A program made the position numbers and the translations under genes. A stretch of DNA of 64,000 bases, taken from assembly GCA_002069765.1 (NCBI GenBank), contig MWBZ01000002.1:1-64000 (forward strand). The letters run 5' to 3'. Within the stretch, counting starts at the first letter, position 1; the number at the start of each line of letters is the position of its first letter. This document shows, piece after piece, positions 24,943 to 34,900 of this stretch. Source of the DNA: a bacterium ADurb.Bin243 (GTDB taxonomy: Bacteria > Muiribacteriota > UBA9980). The notes beneath the pieces were generated by a model that saw only the letters and a list, made by a program, of their open reading frames with translations, was not told the DNA's origin and searched no databases.

Positions 24943-25629
24943 ATGGACAGTCCCGTGCCAAAAATATTAATCGTCGACGACGACGCCGGAGTGCGTATGA
25001 GCCTTACGAGGACGCTCAAAGCCAGGGGATATGAAACCAGCGTTATGGCCAGCGGCGCGGAAGCGCTCGCGTTCATCAAGGAAGAACGCGTCAACCTCGC
25101 GCTGATCGATATCAGGCTTCCCGATATAAGCGGCCTCGAGATACTCAAAGCCCTTCGTAAAATTAATGAAAATAGCGCCGTTATAATGATGACGGCTTAC
25201 GCTTCTCTGGATTCATGCGTGGAAGCTCTTAATGTCGGCGCATACGCGTATATAATAAAACCCATGAATTTGAACCAGGCGCTTATAATAATCGAAAAGG
25301 CTTTTGAAAAACAGCGTCTGTCTTCTGAAAATTCCCGCCTTGTAACCGAATTGAAAAGCGCCAACGAAAAACTCGAAGAACGCGTCGCGGAGCTGCAGAG
25401 CCTTCAGGCGGAAAAATTAAAACTCATAGACGAGCTCCAGAAGGCGCTCACCGAAGTAAAAACGCTCAGCGGAATTTTATCCATATGTTCGGGATGCAAG
25501 AAGATACGCGACGAAAAAGGCAATTGGGTCCAGGTCGAAAGTTATGTTTCCAACCATGTCGATGTTATGTTCAGCCACGGCATGTGCCCCGATTGCGTCG
25601 CCAAATTTTATCCCAAGCAGGTCCGTTAA
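24943..25629 (+). CDS. Response regulator with coiled coil and C-terminal Cys-pair segment
   Basis: A 228-residue protein. A receiver domain (1-120, phosphoacceptor Asp56 in LIDIRLPD, Lys in IIKPMN) is followed by a coiled coil of about 45 residues and a compact C-terminal segment. That segment has two Cys pairs, CSGCKKIRDEKGNW and HGMCPDCVAKFYP, and an invariant-looking SHG. This tail is known at the ends of some bacterial receiver and PAS proteins and probably binds a metal; it is not DNA-binding. GGAG precedes ATG. The two kinases downstream are the obvious candidate partners. Confidence 0.9.
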   Translation: MDSPVPKILIVDDDAGVRMSLTRTLKARGYETSVMASGAEALAFIKEERVNLALIDIRLPDISGLEILKALRKINENSAVIMMTAYASLDSCVEALNVGAYAYIIKPMNLNQALIIIEKAFEKQRLSSENSRLVTELKSANEKLEERVAELQSLQAEKLKLIDELQKALTEVKTLSGILSICSGCKKIRDEKGNWVQVESYVSNHVDVMFSHGMCPDCVAKFYPKQVR

Positions 25630-25657
25630 GAACTACTGGTTCTATAAGGAACATTTT

Positions 25658-26194
25658 ATGCGAACGGTGAATCCAATTATTTTATCGGCTTTATTAATGG
25701 CGGTTTGCGTTAGTTTCTGCCCGGCGCAGACTACCAGCGGCTACCTCGAATCCGACGTGAAAGCCGCTTATATTCTTAATATCATGAAATTCGTGGACTG
25801 GCAGGATGGGAAGCAGACTGGCTGCCCGCTTAAAATAGGCATTGTCGGCTCGGATCAGATAAGCGAGGTCCTTGAAAAACTTAAAAACAATAAAATAGGC
25901 GAACGCACTCTTGCCGTGGAAAAGATCGACGAATCCGCCATCGCGTCCTGCGGCTGCCACCTGCTTTATATTGGGCGATCTGAAAAAGACAGACTGGACG
26001 ATATTTTAAAAAAACTTAAAGGCTCGTCTGTTTTAACGGTGAGCGATATGCCTGATTTTGCCAGAAAAGGCGGCATAGCGGGGTTCGTCATCGAAAACGA
26101 CAGGGTCAAGATCGAAATCAATGTGAACGAGTCTAAAAGGGCCGGCCTTAAGATAGGCGCAAAACTTCTCGAAGTGGCAAGGCTTATTAAATAG
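25658..26194 (+). CDS. YfiR-like periplasmic protein (DUF4154)
   Basis: A 178-residue exported protein: signal peptide ending near FCPAQ, then the family opening ESDVKAAYILNIMKFVDW and the conserved end GGIAGFVIENDRVKIEINVN with GLKIGAKLLEVARL. In Pseudomonas YfiR restrains the CHASE8 domain of the diguanylate cyclase YfiN in the periplasm. Here it directly precedes a CHASE8 hybrid kinase, so the likely target is that kinase. The start is ATG 25658, with AAGGA seven bases upstream; the longer frame from 25544 would overlap the regulator gene. Confidence 0.9.
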   Translation: MRTVNPIILSALLMAVCVSFCPAQTTSGYLESDVKAAYILNIMKFVDWQDGKQTGCPLKIGIVGSDQISEVLEKLKNNKIGERTLAVEKIDESAIASCGCHLLYIGRSEKDRLDDILKKLKGSSVLTVSDMPDFARKGGIAGFVIENDRVKIEINVNESKRAGLKIGAKLLEVARLIK

Positions 26195-26202
26195 AGGTAA
26201 TT

Positions 26203-29200
26203 ATGAAAAACTGGATTGCCAGGCTGCCTATAAAATCAAAATTGATGCTTATCGTCATGCTCACCAATATCGCAGGGCTGCTTCTCGCAGGCGCCATGAT
26301 TTTAGCTTATGACGACCAGCGCGGCAAAAGAGAAATGCTTCAGGACGTTTCGACCATGGCGCTGCTGATTGCCGATAGAAGCACGGCCGCGCTCGCTTTT
26401 GAAGACCGCGGCCTGGCCGGTGAAAACCTTACGGCCCTGCGTATTCAGCCGTTTGTCGTAAGCGCGAGAATTTACGACGAAAAAGGAATGCTTTTTGCGA
26501 GCTATGACGCCGGCGGAGGATTGGCGGGCGCAGTGGGAAGCGCCGTTACCGGCGCCGCTAAAGGCGCCCTGGCCGGTTCCGCGGTCGTAACGCCTTTTAT
26601 AGGCCCCGCCGGACAAAAGCGGTGGCACAGTTTCGAAAAAGATTTTCTCACGCTTGGCGAACCGATAGTTCTTAATTCCAGGCCGATAGGTTCCGTTCAC
26701 ATAAAGGCTAGCCTCGCCGAGCTTCAATTACGCCGCAGCAATACTATGACTTTCATGGCCGGCATAATTCTTTTATCCACTCTGGTGGCGTTTTTCCTTT
26801 CATTATGGCTGCAGAGGATGGTTTCCGGGCCCCTTGCGCACCTTACGAGCACGGCGCAGCATATAGCGCTTGAAAAAGATTATTCTGTGCGCGCCGTTAA
26901 AGCCAGCGACGATGAAACCGGATTGCTGGTGGACGCTTTTAACGAGATGCTGGAAACTATCGAAGGGCAGCACAAAAGCAATGAAACCTACCGCCTCCGC
27001 CAGCAAGAGCTGATAGCCGAGCAGAGCCGGGAAATAACCGAACGCAAGCAGGCCGAAGCCAGGCTGCGCGAGTCCGAAGAAAAGTTCCAGAAGGCATTTA
27101 TGTCAAGCCCCGACGCCATCGCCATCGTATCGCTTTCATCAGGCGCATACGTGGATGTTAACGAAAATTTTTTAAAACTTTCCGGCTTCACGCGCGAAGA
27201 GATTATCGGCAAATCTTCCGAGGAATATACTATCGCCAGAACGCGTGAAGAAATAAACCGTTTTAACGGCGGCATTAAAGAGAACGGAAGGATCGCCGAA
27301 TTCGAGACGGAATATCGGTCTAAAACCGGCGAAACCGGCTTCGTCTTACTTTCGGCCGAAACCATAAAGATAGGAAACGAGCCGTGCCTTTTAAAGCAAT
27401 ATAAAGACATAACGGCATGGAAAAAAGCGCAAAAGTCTCTTAAGGCAAGCGAAGACAGATATCGTGAGATATTCGAAAAAGTGAGCGCGGGAATATTTCA
27501 AACATCTAAAGAGGGGCGTATCCTGATAGCGAATCCAGCTCTGGCAAAGATTCTCGGGTATGATTCGCCGGAGGAGCTTATAGGCTCTGTGGGAAATATA
27601 GCGGCCGGCGTATATTTAAATTCCGAGAAAAGAACTGAAATTTTAAGCATAATTTCGCTGCAGGGATATATAACCAACTACGAAACCAGCGTTTTAAAGA
27701 AAAATAAAGAAATCATTAGCGTTTCGATTAATAAGCACGTCGTTAAAGACGATTCAGGCGAGATCCTTTATTACGAAGGGACAATGGAAGACATCACCAT
27801 GAAAAAGCGTTTCGCCGATCTTAAGTCGGCCATGAACGTCGCCCAGCTTGGCTATTGGGAATACGATGTCGCCAGGGACGTTTTCGTTATTAACGACGAA
27901 TATTTTTCGATTTTCCGCACTACGGCCGAAAAAATGGGCGGCTACGAACAGACGCTTGCGGACTTTTTAAAATCGTTCTTCGTTCCGGAAGAGTATCATG
28001 AAGTAAAAACGTTGATCGTCAGGGCGATCGAAACCGAAGATCCGCATTACAGCGAGCAGGGCGAGCAGCAGATAACGTACTTCGATAACGGGGAAACCGG
28101 TTATATCCATTATCAAATATTCATAGCCAAGGACGCGGACGGCAGGACCGTTAAGATATATTGCGCGGTGCAGGACATCACTAAAACCAAAAAGCAGATC
28201 GCCGAGCTCGAAGCGGCCTGCGAGACCGCCGAAAAAGCCACGCGCTCCAAAAGCGAATTTCTGGCCAAGATGAGCCATGAAATCCGCACTCCGCTGGGGG
28301 CGGTCATCGGGCTGAACAATCTTCTCGATAAGACGGTTCTGGATAAAAAACAAAAAGATTACGTCACCAAGATTAAAAACTCGGCGGGTTATCTGCTGCA
28401 GGTAATAAACGATATACTCGATTTCACGAAGATCGAGTCCGGAAAAATGGAGCTTGAAAATATAGAATTTTCTCTCGATAACATTCTTGAAGATATAGGC
28501 GATTTCGCGAGCATTAAGTCGATGGAAAAAAATATAGAGATCATTATCGATAAAGATCCCGACATTCCGCCTGCGCTCGCGGGCGATCCGCTCCGGCTGA
28601 AACAGATATTGCTCAATCTGATGAATAACGCCATTAAATTTACGGAAAAAGGCACGATCGTTTTGAAAGTGAAGTCTTACAGCGCCGCCGCCGGAAAGGT
28701 CGAACTCGATTTCAGCGTTTCCGACACGGGCATCGGCATGACGGAATTTCAGCTGGAAAATCTTTTTCAGGCTTATTCCCAGGCTGATTCCGCCACCACG
28801 CGCAAGTATGGCGGCACCGGCCTTGGGCTTAACATCTGTTATAAATTCGTCAATATGATGGGCGGGCGTTTGAGCGCCAGCAGCGAATTTGGAAAGGGCA
28901 GCGCATTTTATTTCACTCTTCCCTTCGAGGTCTTAGAGCCGAAAGCATGCCCCGGCGCGCGTAAAATCCCGGACGTAATAAAAAATATGCGCATACTTGT
29001 CGCCGACGACAGCGAACTATTCAGAAAAGTCGTCGAAAAATACGTAAGCCGCCTCGGGCTGAGCTGTCATCAGGCCGGATCCGGAATCGATGCGGTCGAA
29101 GCCCTGAAGGAAAAGCCGTTCGACGTTTTATTCATCGACTGCAATATGCCTGAAATGAACGGGTTCGAAACGATAAGAAAAATTCAGAGCGACGAGCGTA

Positions 29201-30435
29201 TCGCCAAAAAACCGAAAATTGTCTTCGTTACAACGCTTTCCAACGATACGGTCCTTAAAGAAATGGAGACGACGGGAATAAAAAATATATTATTCAAGCC
29301 GCTTAACGAATCTATAATTTACAATACCATCGTAAACCTTTTCAGCGGAGAGGACCGCGATATGGTTAGAAAAAAACTCAGCCAGAGCTTTTATCCTCAA
29401 AACTTCGACAAAATCAGAGGCGCGAAAATACTCGTGGCCGAAGACAACGAGATCAACCAGCAGATAATACTCGAAATACTCGAACACCAGGGGTTCGAAG
29501 TCATTATCGCTTCTAACGGAAAAAAGTGCGTTGAGGCGTATCAAAAAGAAAAAGATATCGATCTGATATTGATGGACGTTCAAATGCCTGAAATGGACGG
29601 GATCGAAGCCACTCAATTCATACGCGAACGGCTCGGCGACGAAAAAATAAAAATAATCGCCCTGACGGCCGACGTTATCAACGAAACACGCGAGCGGATA
29701 AAAAACTCGGGCATGAACGATTTTATTTCCAAGCCTATAGACGAATCAGAATTGTTCCGCGCCATGGTACGATGGATTGACGCCGAAGCCATAAAAAAGC
29801 CTCTCGCCGGGCTGCCTGAAACGAAACAGGATTTTTCCGGCGAAGCCTCTCGTCCGGCGCATTCCGATACGCCCGAAATATCTTATAGCGAAGGAATAAG
29901 ACGCGTGAAGGGAAACGAAAAGCTTTACCGCGATCTTGTGAAAAAGTTTATTGACGCCAATGCCGAACTGACCGCCGAACTTAAAAAAAATATTAATAAA
30001 AATGAATATACAGCCATGGCCGGGCGTGCGCATAATTTCAAGGGCGTCGCGGCCAACCTGGGCCTTAAAAAAATAGCGGTTCTGGCCGCCGAACTGCAGG
30101 CCGCCGCCGAGCAGAAGAGTCCGGGCGCGTCGGGGCTCGTTGAGCGGCTCGAAAATGAACTGGCCGCGGCTTTTACGGAATTAAAAAATTATCTTGGCGT
30201 TGACGCCGCCGCAGAAAAGGAAATGGACGAATTAGAATTTTTGAACGAGCTTTCTCATATGCTCGATACGGACGAAATGCGCGGGCGCGATTATTTCGCC
30301 GACGGAAGGGAAAAGTTCTGCGCGGGCCGGATGGATGAATACAACGCTCTTGCGGCCGCGATGGACATTTATGATTTTGAAACCGCAAAGAAAGAATTGA
30401 ATATTTTAATCGAACGCAAAACAAAGGAGCGTTAA
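26203..30435 (+). CDS. CHASE8 hybrid histidine kinase with PAS, two REC and HPt domains
   Basis: A 1410-residue phosphorelay protein. In order: membrane helix (about 14-34), CHASE8-like periplasmic domain, second helix (about 184-203), HAMP, three PAS-type domains (about 290-660), HisKA with His692 (KMSHEIRTP), and HATPase (GIGMTEFQ, GGTGLGLNI). Then come REC1 with Asp979, REC2 with Asp1125, and an HPt domain with His1277 (AHNFKGVAANLG). All phosphotransfer residues are intact. The periplasmic part contains a Gly/Ala-rich insert (about 105-130). It follows the yfiR gene by eight bases and overlaps the next gene by one base. Output presumably passes through HPt to a separate receiver. Confidence 0.93.
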   Translation: MKNWIARLPIKSKLMLIVMLTNIAGLLLAGAMILAYDDQRGKREMLQDVSTMALLIADRSTAALAFEDRGLAGENLTALRIQPFVVSARIYDEKGMLFASYDAGGGLAGAVGSAVTGAAKGALAGSAVVTPFIGPAGQKRWHSFEKDFLTLGEPIVLNSRPIGSVHIKASLAELQLRRSNTMTFMAGIILLSTLVAFFLSLWLQRMVSGPLAHLTSTAQHIALEKDYSVRAVKASDDETGLLVDAFNEMLETIEGQHKSNETYRLRQQELIAEQSREITERKQAEARLRESEEKFQKAFMSSPDAIAIVSLSSGAYVDVNENFLKLSGFTREEIIGKSSEEYTIARTREEINRFNGGIKENGRIAEFETEYRSKTGETGFVLLSAETIKIGNEPCLLKQYKDITAWKKAQKSLKASEDRYREIFEKVSAGIFQTSKEGRILIANPALAKILGYDSPEELIGSVGNIAAGVYLNSEKRTEILSIISLQGYITNYETSVLKKNKEIISVSINKHVVKDDSGEILYYEGTMEDITMKKRFADLKSAMNVAQLGYWEYDVARDVFVINDEYFSIFRTTAEKMGGYEQTLADFLKSFFVPEEYHEVKTLIVRAIETEDPHYSEQGEQQITYFDNGETGYIHYQIFIAKDADGRTVKIYCAVQDITKTKKQIAELEAACETAEKATRSKSEFLAKMSHEIRTPLGAVIGLNNLLDKTVLDKKQKDYVTKIKNSAGYLLQVINDILDFTKIESGKMELENIEFSLDNILEDIGDFASIKSMEKNIEIIIDKDPDIPPALAGDPLRLKQILLNLMNNAIKFTEKGTIVLKVKSYSAAAGKVELDFSVSDTGIGMTEFQLENLFQAYSQADSATTRKYGGTGLGLNICYKFVNMMGGRLSASSEFGKGSAFYFTLPFEVLEPKACPGARKIPDVIKNMRILVADDSELFRKVVEKYVSRLGLSCHQAGSGIDAVEALKEKPFDVLFIDCNMPEMNGFETIRKIQSDERIAKKPKIVFVTTLSNDTVLKEMETTGIKNILFKPLNESIIYNTIVNLFSGEDRDMVRKKLSQSFYPQNFDKIRGAKILVAEDNEINQQIILEILEHQGFEVIIASNGKKCVEAYQKEKDIDLILMDVQMPEMDGIEATQFIRERLGDEKIKIIALTADVINETRERIKNSGMNDFISKPIDESELFRAMVRWIDAEAIKKPLAGLPETKQDFSGEASRPAHSDTPEISYSEGIRRVKGNEKLYRDLVKKFIDANAELTAELKKNINKNEYTAMAGRAHNFKGVAANLGLKKIAVLAAELQAAAEQKSPGASGLVERLENELAAAFTELKNYLGVDAAAEKEMDELEFLNELSHMLDTDEMRGRDYFADGREKFCAGRMDEYNALAAAMDIYDFETAKKELNILIERKTKER

Positions 30436-31553
30436 TGGCCGGGGACAATGAAAAAATAGGAAACATACTTGTTTTAGACGACGAAAAAATGAACGTTGAT
30501 ATCGTTAAAAATTCGCTGAATGTAAATTACAATGTTTATTACGCATTGAAGCACGGCGACGCGTTCAATATTTTAAAACGGATTAAAATCGATTTGCTGC
30601 TTCTCGACGTAATGATGCCGGAAATGGACGGTTTCGAATTTTGCCGTATTATTAAAGCCGATGAATCCCTTAAAAACATACCGGTTATATTTATTACAGG
30701 AAAAAACGACACCGAATCGGTGGTAAAAGGTTTCGAGGAAGGCGCCGTAGACTATTTAACCAAGCCCGTCGAGGTCAAAGAACTCGAAGTTAGAGTTAAA
30801 ACGCAGATGGAGCTTCTAAAGACCAAACGCCAGCTCGAAGGCACTAATAGAGAGCTGATAAAACTCAACGCCACCAAAGACAGGCTTTTTTCGATAATAG
30901 GCCACGACCTTCGCGGCCCGGTGGGCGGCATAGACTCGCTTCTTCAATTTCTTCTGGACACTGACGATATGGGGCTCGAGGAGACGCGCGTTTATATAAA
31001 GCAGATTAAATCCTACGCTTCTTTCGCTACGGGCCTGCTCGAAAATCTTTTGAACTGGGCCATCACACAGGAAAAGCAAAGCGCTTTGCGCTGCGAGAAA
31101 TTTAATTTGAACGATATAATAACTCAATGCCAGCAGGTTTTAAGCATGGCCGCGGACTTGAAAAATATAACCGTCAAAAATGCGGTAGATAAGGACATAA
31201 CGGTTGAAGCCGATAAGAACATGATAATGACGGTGATAAGAAATTTATTGTCTAACGGCATAAAATTCACCCGCCCGCAGGGCGAAGTCGTTATAGAGGC
31301 CGCCCCCGGCGAAGGCGTTTTAACCGTCAAAGTGTCGGATAACGGCGTTGGTATCGAGACGGAAAATCTAGATAAAATATTCAATACTGCCAAAGAAAAT
31401 TCCACCGCCGGAACCGCCGGCGAGCAGGGAACCGGCCTGGGCCTGTTTTTGTGCAGGGAGCTTATAGAAAAACACAAAGGCAGAATACTGGTTGAAAGCG
31501 AACCGGGCAAGGGCAGCAGATTTATTTTCACGATTCCGCAGGCAAATACTTAA
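30435..31553 (+). CDS. Receiver-histidine kinase hybrid (REC-HisKA-HATPase)
   Basis: A 372-residue soluble protein with a receiver first (Asp58 in LLLDVMMPEMDG, Lys110 in LTKPVE), a coiled-coil linker, then HisKA with His157 (IIGHDLRGPVGG) and a HATPase ending in GTGLGLFLCRELIEKH. There is no membrane segment, so the kinase is probably driven by phosphorylation of its own receiver, for instance from the upstream HPt domain. Start and stop overlap (TAATG) with the preceding gene, and GGAG is well placed. It is the last gene of the operon. Confidence 0.93.
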   Translation: MAGDNEKIGNILVLDDEKMNVDIVKNSLNVNYNVYYALKHGDAFNILKRIKIDLLLLDVMMPEMDGFEFCRIIKADESLKNIPVIFITGKNDTESVVKGFEEGAVDYLTKPVEVKELEVRVKTQMELLKTKRQLEGTNRELIKLNATKDRLFSIIGHDLRGPVGGIDSLLQFLLDTDDMGLEETRVYIKQIKSYASFATGLLENLLNWAITQEKQSALRCEKFNLNDIITQCQQVLSMAADLKNITVKNAVDKDITVEADKNMIMTVIRNLLSNGIKFTRPQGEVVIEAAPGEGVLTVKVSDNGVGIETENLDKIFNTAKENSTAGTAGEQGTGLGLFLCRELIEKHKGRILVESEPGKGSRFIFTIPQANT

Positions 31554-31569
31554 TTAAAATTATTTTTTA

Positions 31570-31598
31570 TTGACAAACGCCTGAAAAACAGTTATAAT
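31570..31598 (+). promoter_or_regulatory. tRNA promoter, perfect consensus
   Basis: TTGACA 31570-31575, 17-base spacer, TATAAT 31593-31598, placing initiation a few bases before the tRNA at 31611. Confidence 0.9.
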
Positions 31599-31610
31599 AG
31601 GCAGATAAAT

Positions 31611-31684
31611 GCCCCTATAGCTCAGTTGGATAGAGCAGCGGTTTCCTAAACCGTGTGCCGGTGGTTCAAGTCCGCCTAGGGGCG
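31611..31684 (+). tRNA. tRNA-Arg (anticodon CCU)
   Basis: A full cloverleaf folds by hand: acceptor GCCCCTA/TAGGGGC, D arm GCTC/GAGC, anticodon stem GCGGT/ACCGT with loop TTCCTAA, and T arm GGTGG-TTCAAGT-CCGCC. The anticodon CCT reads AGG codons. No CCA is encoded. It has its own promoter and an 18-bp terminator. Confidence 0.95.
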
Positions 31685-31685
31685 T

Positions 31686-31730
31686 ATACGAAGAAACCCT
31701 CGCTAGTGCGAGGGTTTCTTCGTATTTGGA
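31686..31730 (+). terminator. Terminator of the tRNA gene
   Basis: A perfect 18-bp inverted repeat (31686-31703 with 31708-31725) around loop TAGT, starting two bases after the tRNA. The T-run beyond it is short (TTTGG), so the long stem must do most of the work. Confidence 0.75.
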
Positions 31731-31834
31731 GTCGCCTCGTTTTTACGAGTTGGCACCAAAATTTTATAAACGGACCGAACGGTAGCTTTCGGCGCCGATG
31801 ATACTACAAAATAAATTCAGTATTCACAAGAAAA

Positions 31835-31854
31835 TTCGCAAACCGACTTGCGAA
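31835..31854 (-). terminator. Terminator of the surface-protein operon
   Basis: On the minus strand TTCGCAA-GTCGGT-TTGCGAA followed by TTTTCTT, downstream of the stop at 31938. Confidence 0.75.
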
Positions 31855-31862
31855 AACCCTTG

Positions 31863-31919
31863 TCATGAAACACTTTTTTGAGCCGTGTGCCGGCGGTTCA
31901 AGTCTACCTCTTTTCATGA
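31863..31919 (+). pseudogene. tRNA-like remnant (3' half of a tRNA-Arg relative)
   Basis: 31883-31909 matches the 3' half of the tRNA-Arg gene (31651-31677) at 24 of 27 positions, covering the end of the anticodon stem, variable loop and T arm. An 8-bp stem TCATGAAA (31863-31870) / TTTCATGA (31912-31919) encloses it like an acceptor stem, but there is no D arm or anticodon loop. A decayed or rearranged tRNA copy is likeliest; an integration scar is possible. Confidence 0.55.
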
Positions 31920-31937
31920 TAAAGAACCGCTAAGAAC

Positions 31938-34900
31938 TTATCTTTTTGCGATGCGATTCATGAGTATATCATCGCTTGTTACCTCGCCTGCACGGTAAAA
32001 AAAACCTGCCGCATAAAGCGTTCCATCGCTGGCGACGGCAAGCGTGTAAATACCGCCGCCGCCCATGCCGGCCCCGACTTTCGCCCATGTATTCGTGGCA
32101 AGATCGCACTGGGCGATACGGCTCACGGAGCTGACGCCGCCAATGCTTGAAAAAGAGCCGCCGGCGTATAATATATTGTTTGCGTTGTCGAAGACCAGCG
32201 CTTTTACTTCGTCGTTGACTCCGTTGATCGAAGACCAGCTATTTCCATGCCATTTATTGATATATCCGCCGCCGCCGCTGTAAAGAAGCCCGCCGAAATA
32301 TACCGCGCCTCCCGAGTCGATAGCTATGGACTTCACGTCCTTGCTTTCGATGCCGGTTCCAATCGCTTCCCAGGTCTGGCTTCCTATGTTCCATCTGGCC
32401 GCATTGCGCGAAATTATTGTTGAACCGGAGTTATAACATTCCGTAAACTCGCCTCCGACATAAATTACGTTATTGGTCTGGTCGTATGTCATCGCAAAAA
32501 CCCCGCCGTTGGTGCCGCCGCCAACCGGCTTCCATCCGTTGACTGAGTCATACTGCCAGATGTGCTTGGAATCCTGTTTGGAGTCTCCGCCCGCGTAAAG
32601 CGTTCCGCCGGGAGTTATGAGAAGGCTCCGAACAGTGTTGTCCGGCTTGCCGACATCTCCGACCGCCGACCAGGTCGAGGTGGCGACGTCCCACTTGGCC
32701 AGCCATTGCGCCGGTTTGCCTCCGGCCTGTGAAAAATCGCCTCCGGCATATAAAACATTGTTTATGTTGTCGTAGGCCAGTGCGCTGACGTTACCGCCGG
32801 TAAGGCCGTTTGCTCCTGAATCCAAAAGCGGCGCCCAGCTCGTTCCGTTCCATTTCGCGACATGGTTCGCGTCTGCGCCGCCGGCGGTCACAAACTGGCC
32901 GCCCGCATATAAGGTCCCGTCGGTTGCTACGACGATCGAGTTGGGCTCGGTGTTCATTCCGCTGCCAAGCGCGCTCCATTGGATGAAAACACCTTTTAGG
33001 CTGGATGCAGGCGCCGTAACATGGCCTCCGGTGACGCTGACAATATTGTTGGCGTCGGCGTGTGCCTTCCACGCCCAGTCTGATTCACGCCTGTCGAGCA
33101 CATGAACCGAAACGTCGACATTCATATCGATCGTAACGCCGGTGGCATTCTGAGCAAAATCGTTTATATTAGTTCCGAGTGTAATAACGGCCCCTGACTT
33201 AACGGTTGAAACTGTGACGATGTTTTGCGCGTTCGCGACGTTCGCGAGCACTTTCGCTCCGCTTCCGGTGAAATAGACTTTAATGGTGCAATCGGTGCCG
33301 ATAGCGATATTCCCACCGCCGAATTTAGAGACCGTCACGACCTCGCCGTCCTGGTTCGAGGGTGCCGACACGTTTCCCGTAGCATTTTTATAAGCGTATT
33401 TTACGATGCTCGCCGAAGTGTATTGCGCCACGGGAAGGTTATTGCCCGAAGCCGAAAAAACTTTAGATGCGTCGGTCGCTCCCAGCTCATGCCAGTTTGT
33501 TCCGCCGTTGGCCGTTGCGAGAACCTTCATGCTCGCCTGGCTGAGATTGCCGGCCGATTTTAATCTGAGGTTCGCCGCGTCCTGATATTCGAGGTTGAGC
33601 AGCGCCAGGTCTCCCGCCGCTTGATCGGCTCCGTCGGGCGCCGCCGGGACTATTCCGTCGAACGATACGGCGGAAATATTTCCTGTGGCTTCGTCCAGAA
33701 CGGCATATCCGACGAATTTTCCCGCGAAGTCCGCCGGCGCCCATACATAGTCGGCGCCAGCCATGGTTTTTGTAAACGAGTAAGACGCGCCGGCAGCTGC
33801 GAAATTTTGGGCAGCCGGAGTTTTAGCCTTTGAGGTCGTATTCGTCGAATCGAAGATTCCGTCGTTGTCCGTGAATACGATGAGCGTTCCGCTTCCGGTT
33901 CCGATTGCCTTATCCGCGTCCATTTTGAGGATTCCGCCGTTATTGTTCAGGCCGGCGAAATCTAAATTTGAAGGCGCCGAGGGCCGCGTGGTCGAGTAGT
34001 TGATGATGACCTCGGCACCCGCCAGGCTTATGTTCCCGTTGGAGTCTTTCTTGGCGGCGGCGACGCTGACGTCGCTGCCCGCGCCTATGGCCCTTGAATC
34101 AACGTTGAAGTTGAGTTTGCCGCCCGAAGCCGCGACGATGTCGCCGGAATAGGTTACGTTCGCGGTATTGCCGCCGAAAATCGGCGTCACGCCGTTGGCG
34201 GAGCTGGAAGCTTCCGCCAGTATAGTGTTGGCCTTTACGACCTTCAAAATTACGCTTTCGTTGGCGGATAATGAAAGTCCGGGTCTTAGCGTGACCCCTT
34301 TATCGCCGCCGTCTATGTTCGCGATGCCCGCCGGAGCGTAAGCGCCGCCGTCGGCCGCGTTTACGAGCGCCGCCGCGGTGTTGTTGGCCATGTCCGGGCC
34401 GGCGGAGACTTTTACTGGCGTGCAGATTGCGTAGTAATAATCGTCCGAAGTATCGTCAGCAGTGTTGTTGGTGTTTTTCAGATAAAAGCTGAAGTAATCG
34501 GCCGCCGTCCAGGAAGCCTTATCCGATGAAGGTATCGGAATTGAAGTGCGGTTTCCGGACGCGACGTCGCCGAGCTGATATCCTCCGCCGACGGGCGTTC
34601 CGTTCGAAGCGGTGGTTCCGACATACAGATATAACTTGAAATCCGCCGAGTTTCCATAATTGGGCTTGCCGTGGACGATCTTCGCGGAAAGCGCGTCGAG
34701 CGACCACGAATGATCGGAACTCGAAGAATTGCTCAGCGGGAGAGAGTTATAACGGCCGAGGCCGCGCAGTCTGTTCGTGTAATTTTTATCGCGCACCACT
34801 ATGTACGGCGATGTGTCGGCGCCGCCCCCGTAAGAAGGCGCATTCGCCTTCGGCGCACCGAGTTCAGGCGCGCCCGGGAATTCGAGCGGGATGTCGGCTC

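Noticed and set aside
31651-31919. attL/attR pair of an integrated element
   Set aside because: The two copies are only 230 bases apart, and no integrase or cargo lies between them. Kept only as a tRNA remnant.
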